A DNA stretch of 64,000 bases from an uncultured Chlorobiaceae bacterium (GTDB lineage Bacteria > Bacteroidota > Chlorobiia > Chlorobiales > Chlorobiaceae), in NCBI GenBank assembly GCA_903840935.1, contig CAIMHT010000015.1, positions 1-64,000 on the forward strand, written 5' to 3'. Shown here in pieces: positions 63,351 to 64,000 of this stretch; position 1 is the stretch's first letter; each line of letters opens with the position of its first letter. A program made the translations under genes and the position numbers. The notes below the pieces were generated by a model, which made no database searches, had not been told where the DNA came from, and was given only the letters and a program-made list of their open reading frames with translations.

Positions 63351-64000
63351 TGTTTTACCCCTTCTTTTGTGCCATACCATCTGGTATGCGGTGTTGGAAG
63401 ATGTCCTGCATCTGCAATAGTAACATTTTCAGCACCTTCAAGAAAACAGCTTTTTGCAGGGACAATCCCGTCTCCCCGCACGTTGCCATCCTCCTGAACG
63501 CTTTTATAAAACTTGAAACACGTTTTCTCTAAAAAACCTCCCTGATCATTGCCATGATACTTATCGCAAGCGACAGAAACAACACGACAACGCTCAAAAA
63601 AATCCATTTGCAGATTGCTGAAGATAAAATCGGTCTTTATCTTCGCATAGTGCTCATAAGTATGAAAGGGAGTACCAAGCGTGAGCAGCTTCGAAACCCT
63701 TCCTGCAGTATGATAAACATCTCCCTGAAATGGCTTTTCAAGAAGATAGATCATCGCAACTGTTCCCCCGCCGCTGTGAGCCACAAGCGTCACCGGTTCA
63801 CCGGGAAACCTCCTCTCCATCTCCCTGACCGCCCGGTCAACCGCCTTCATCACCCGGTTTGTTGATTTTTCCGGCGAAGGAGGAAACCCTACCCAGTCAA
63901 CAAGCGACACCGGTGCCACAATAACTCGCTCTCTGGATATATAGCTCGCAAGCTCCTCCTTCATCGTATCGTACAACGTATCCCAGAAAAGCACTCCGGG
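63332..64000 (-). CDS. Alpha/beta hydrolase (lipase-like), likely partial at right edge
   Basis: [19 protein letters not shown] nucleophile elbow; frame open to the window edge. Confidence 0.75.
   Translation of the reverse strand, partial: PGVLFWDTLYDTMKEELASYISRERVIVAPVSLVDWVGFPPSPEKSTNRVMKAVDRAVREMERRFPGEPVTLVAHSGGGTVAMIYLLEKPFQGDVYHTAGRVSKLLTLGTPFHTYEHYAKIKTDFIFSNLQMDFFERCRVVSVACDKYHGNDQGGFLEKTCFKFYKSVQEDGNVRGDGIVPAKSCFLEGAENVTIADAGHLPTPHTRWYGTKEGVKQWIQWL

Overview
The window looks like a chromosomal segment from a green sulfur bacterium (Chlorobiaceae-like). This is judged from gene content only. Most of it is housekeeping sequence: an arginine cluster (argC-J-B-F-G, with argH displaced about 4 kb), tatA, class II fba, rpiB-ppk-fthC, pyrC, ffh-rpsP-rimM-trmD-rplS, hldE-type kinase, thiE-thiE-thiD and ugd. 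Accessory content includes two paralogous Prc-type S41 proteases flanking tatA, three related cytosolic PAS/GAF histidine kinases, two orphan HigA antitoxins (one with a possible HigB remnant), an IS3 transposase remnant, several frameshifted or decayed gene pieces, a tRNA-Cys next to a 5'-short rmuC, and a 0.6 kb AT-rich intergenic island. The best candidate for an undescribed system is a compact five-gene minus-strand operon at 41790-46863. It encodes a KdnA-like aminotransferase, a KdnB-like Fe-dependent dehydrogenase, a NeuA-like CMP-sugar synthetase, a glycosyltransferase with sialyltransferase-like HP/SST motifs, and a flippase-like membrane protein. I infer a CMP-activated 8-amino-ulosonate (Kdo8N-like) glycoconjugate pathway. 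All calls were made by reading the sequence and translations; no database search was run.
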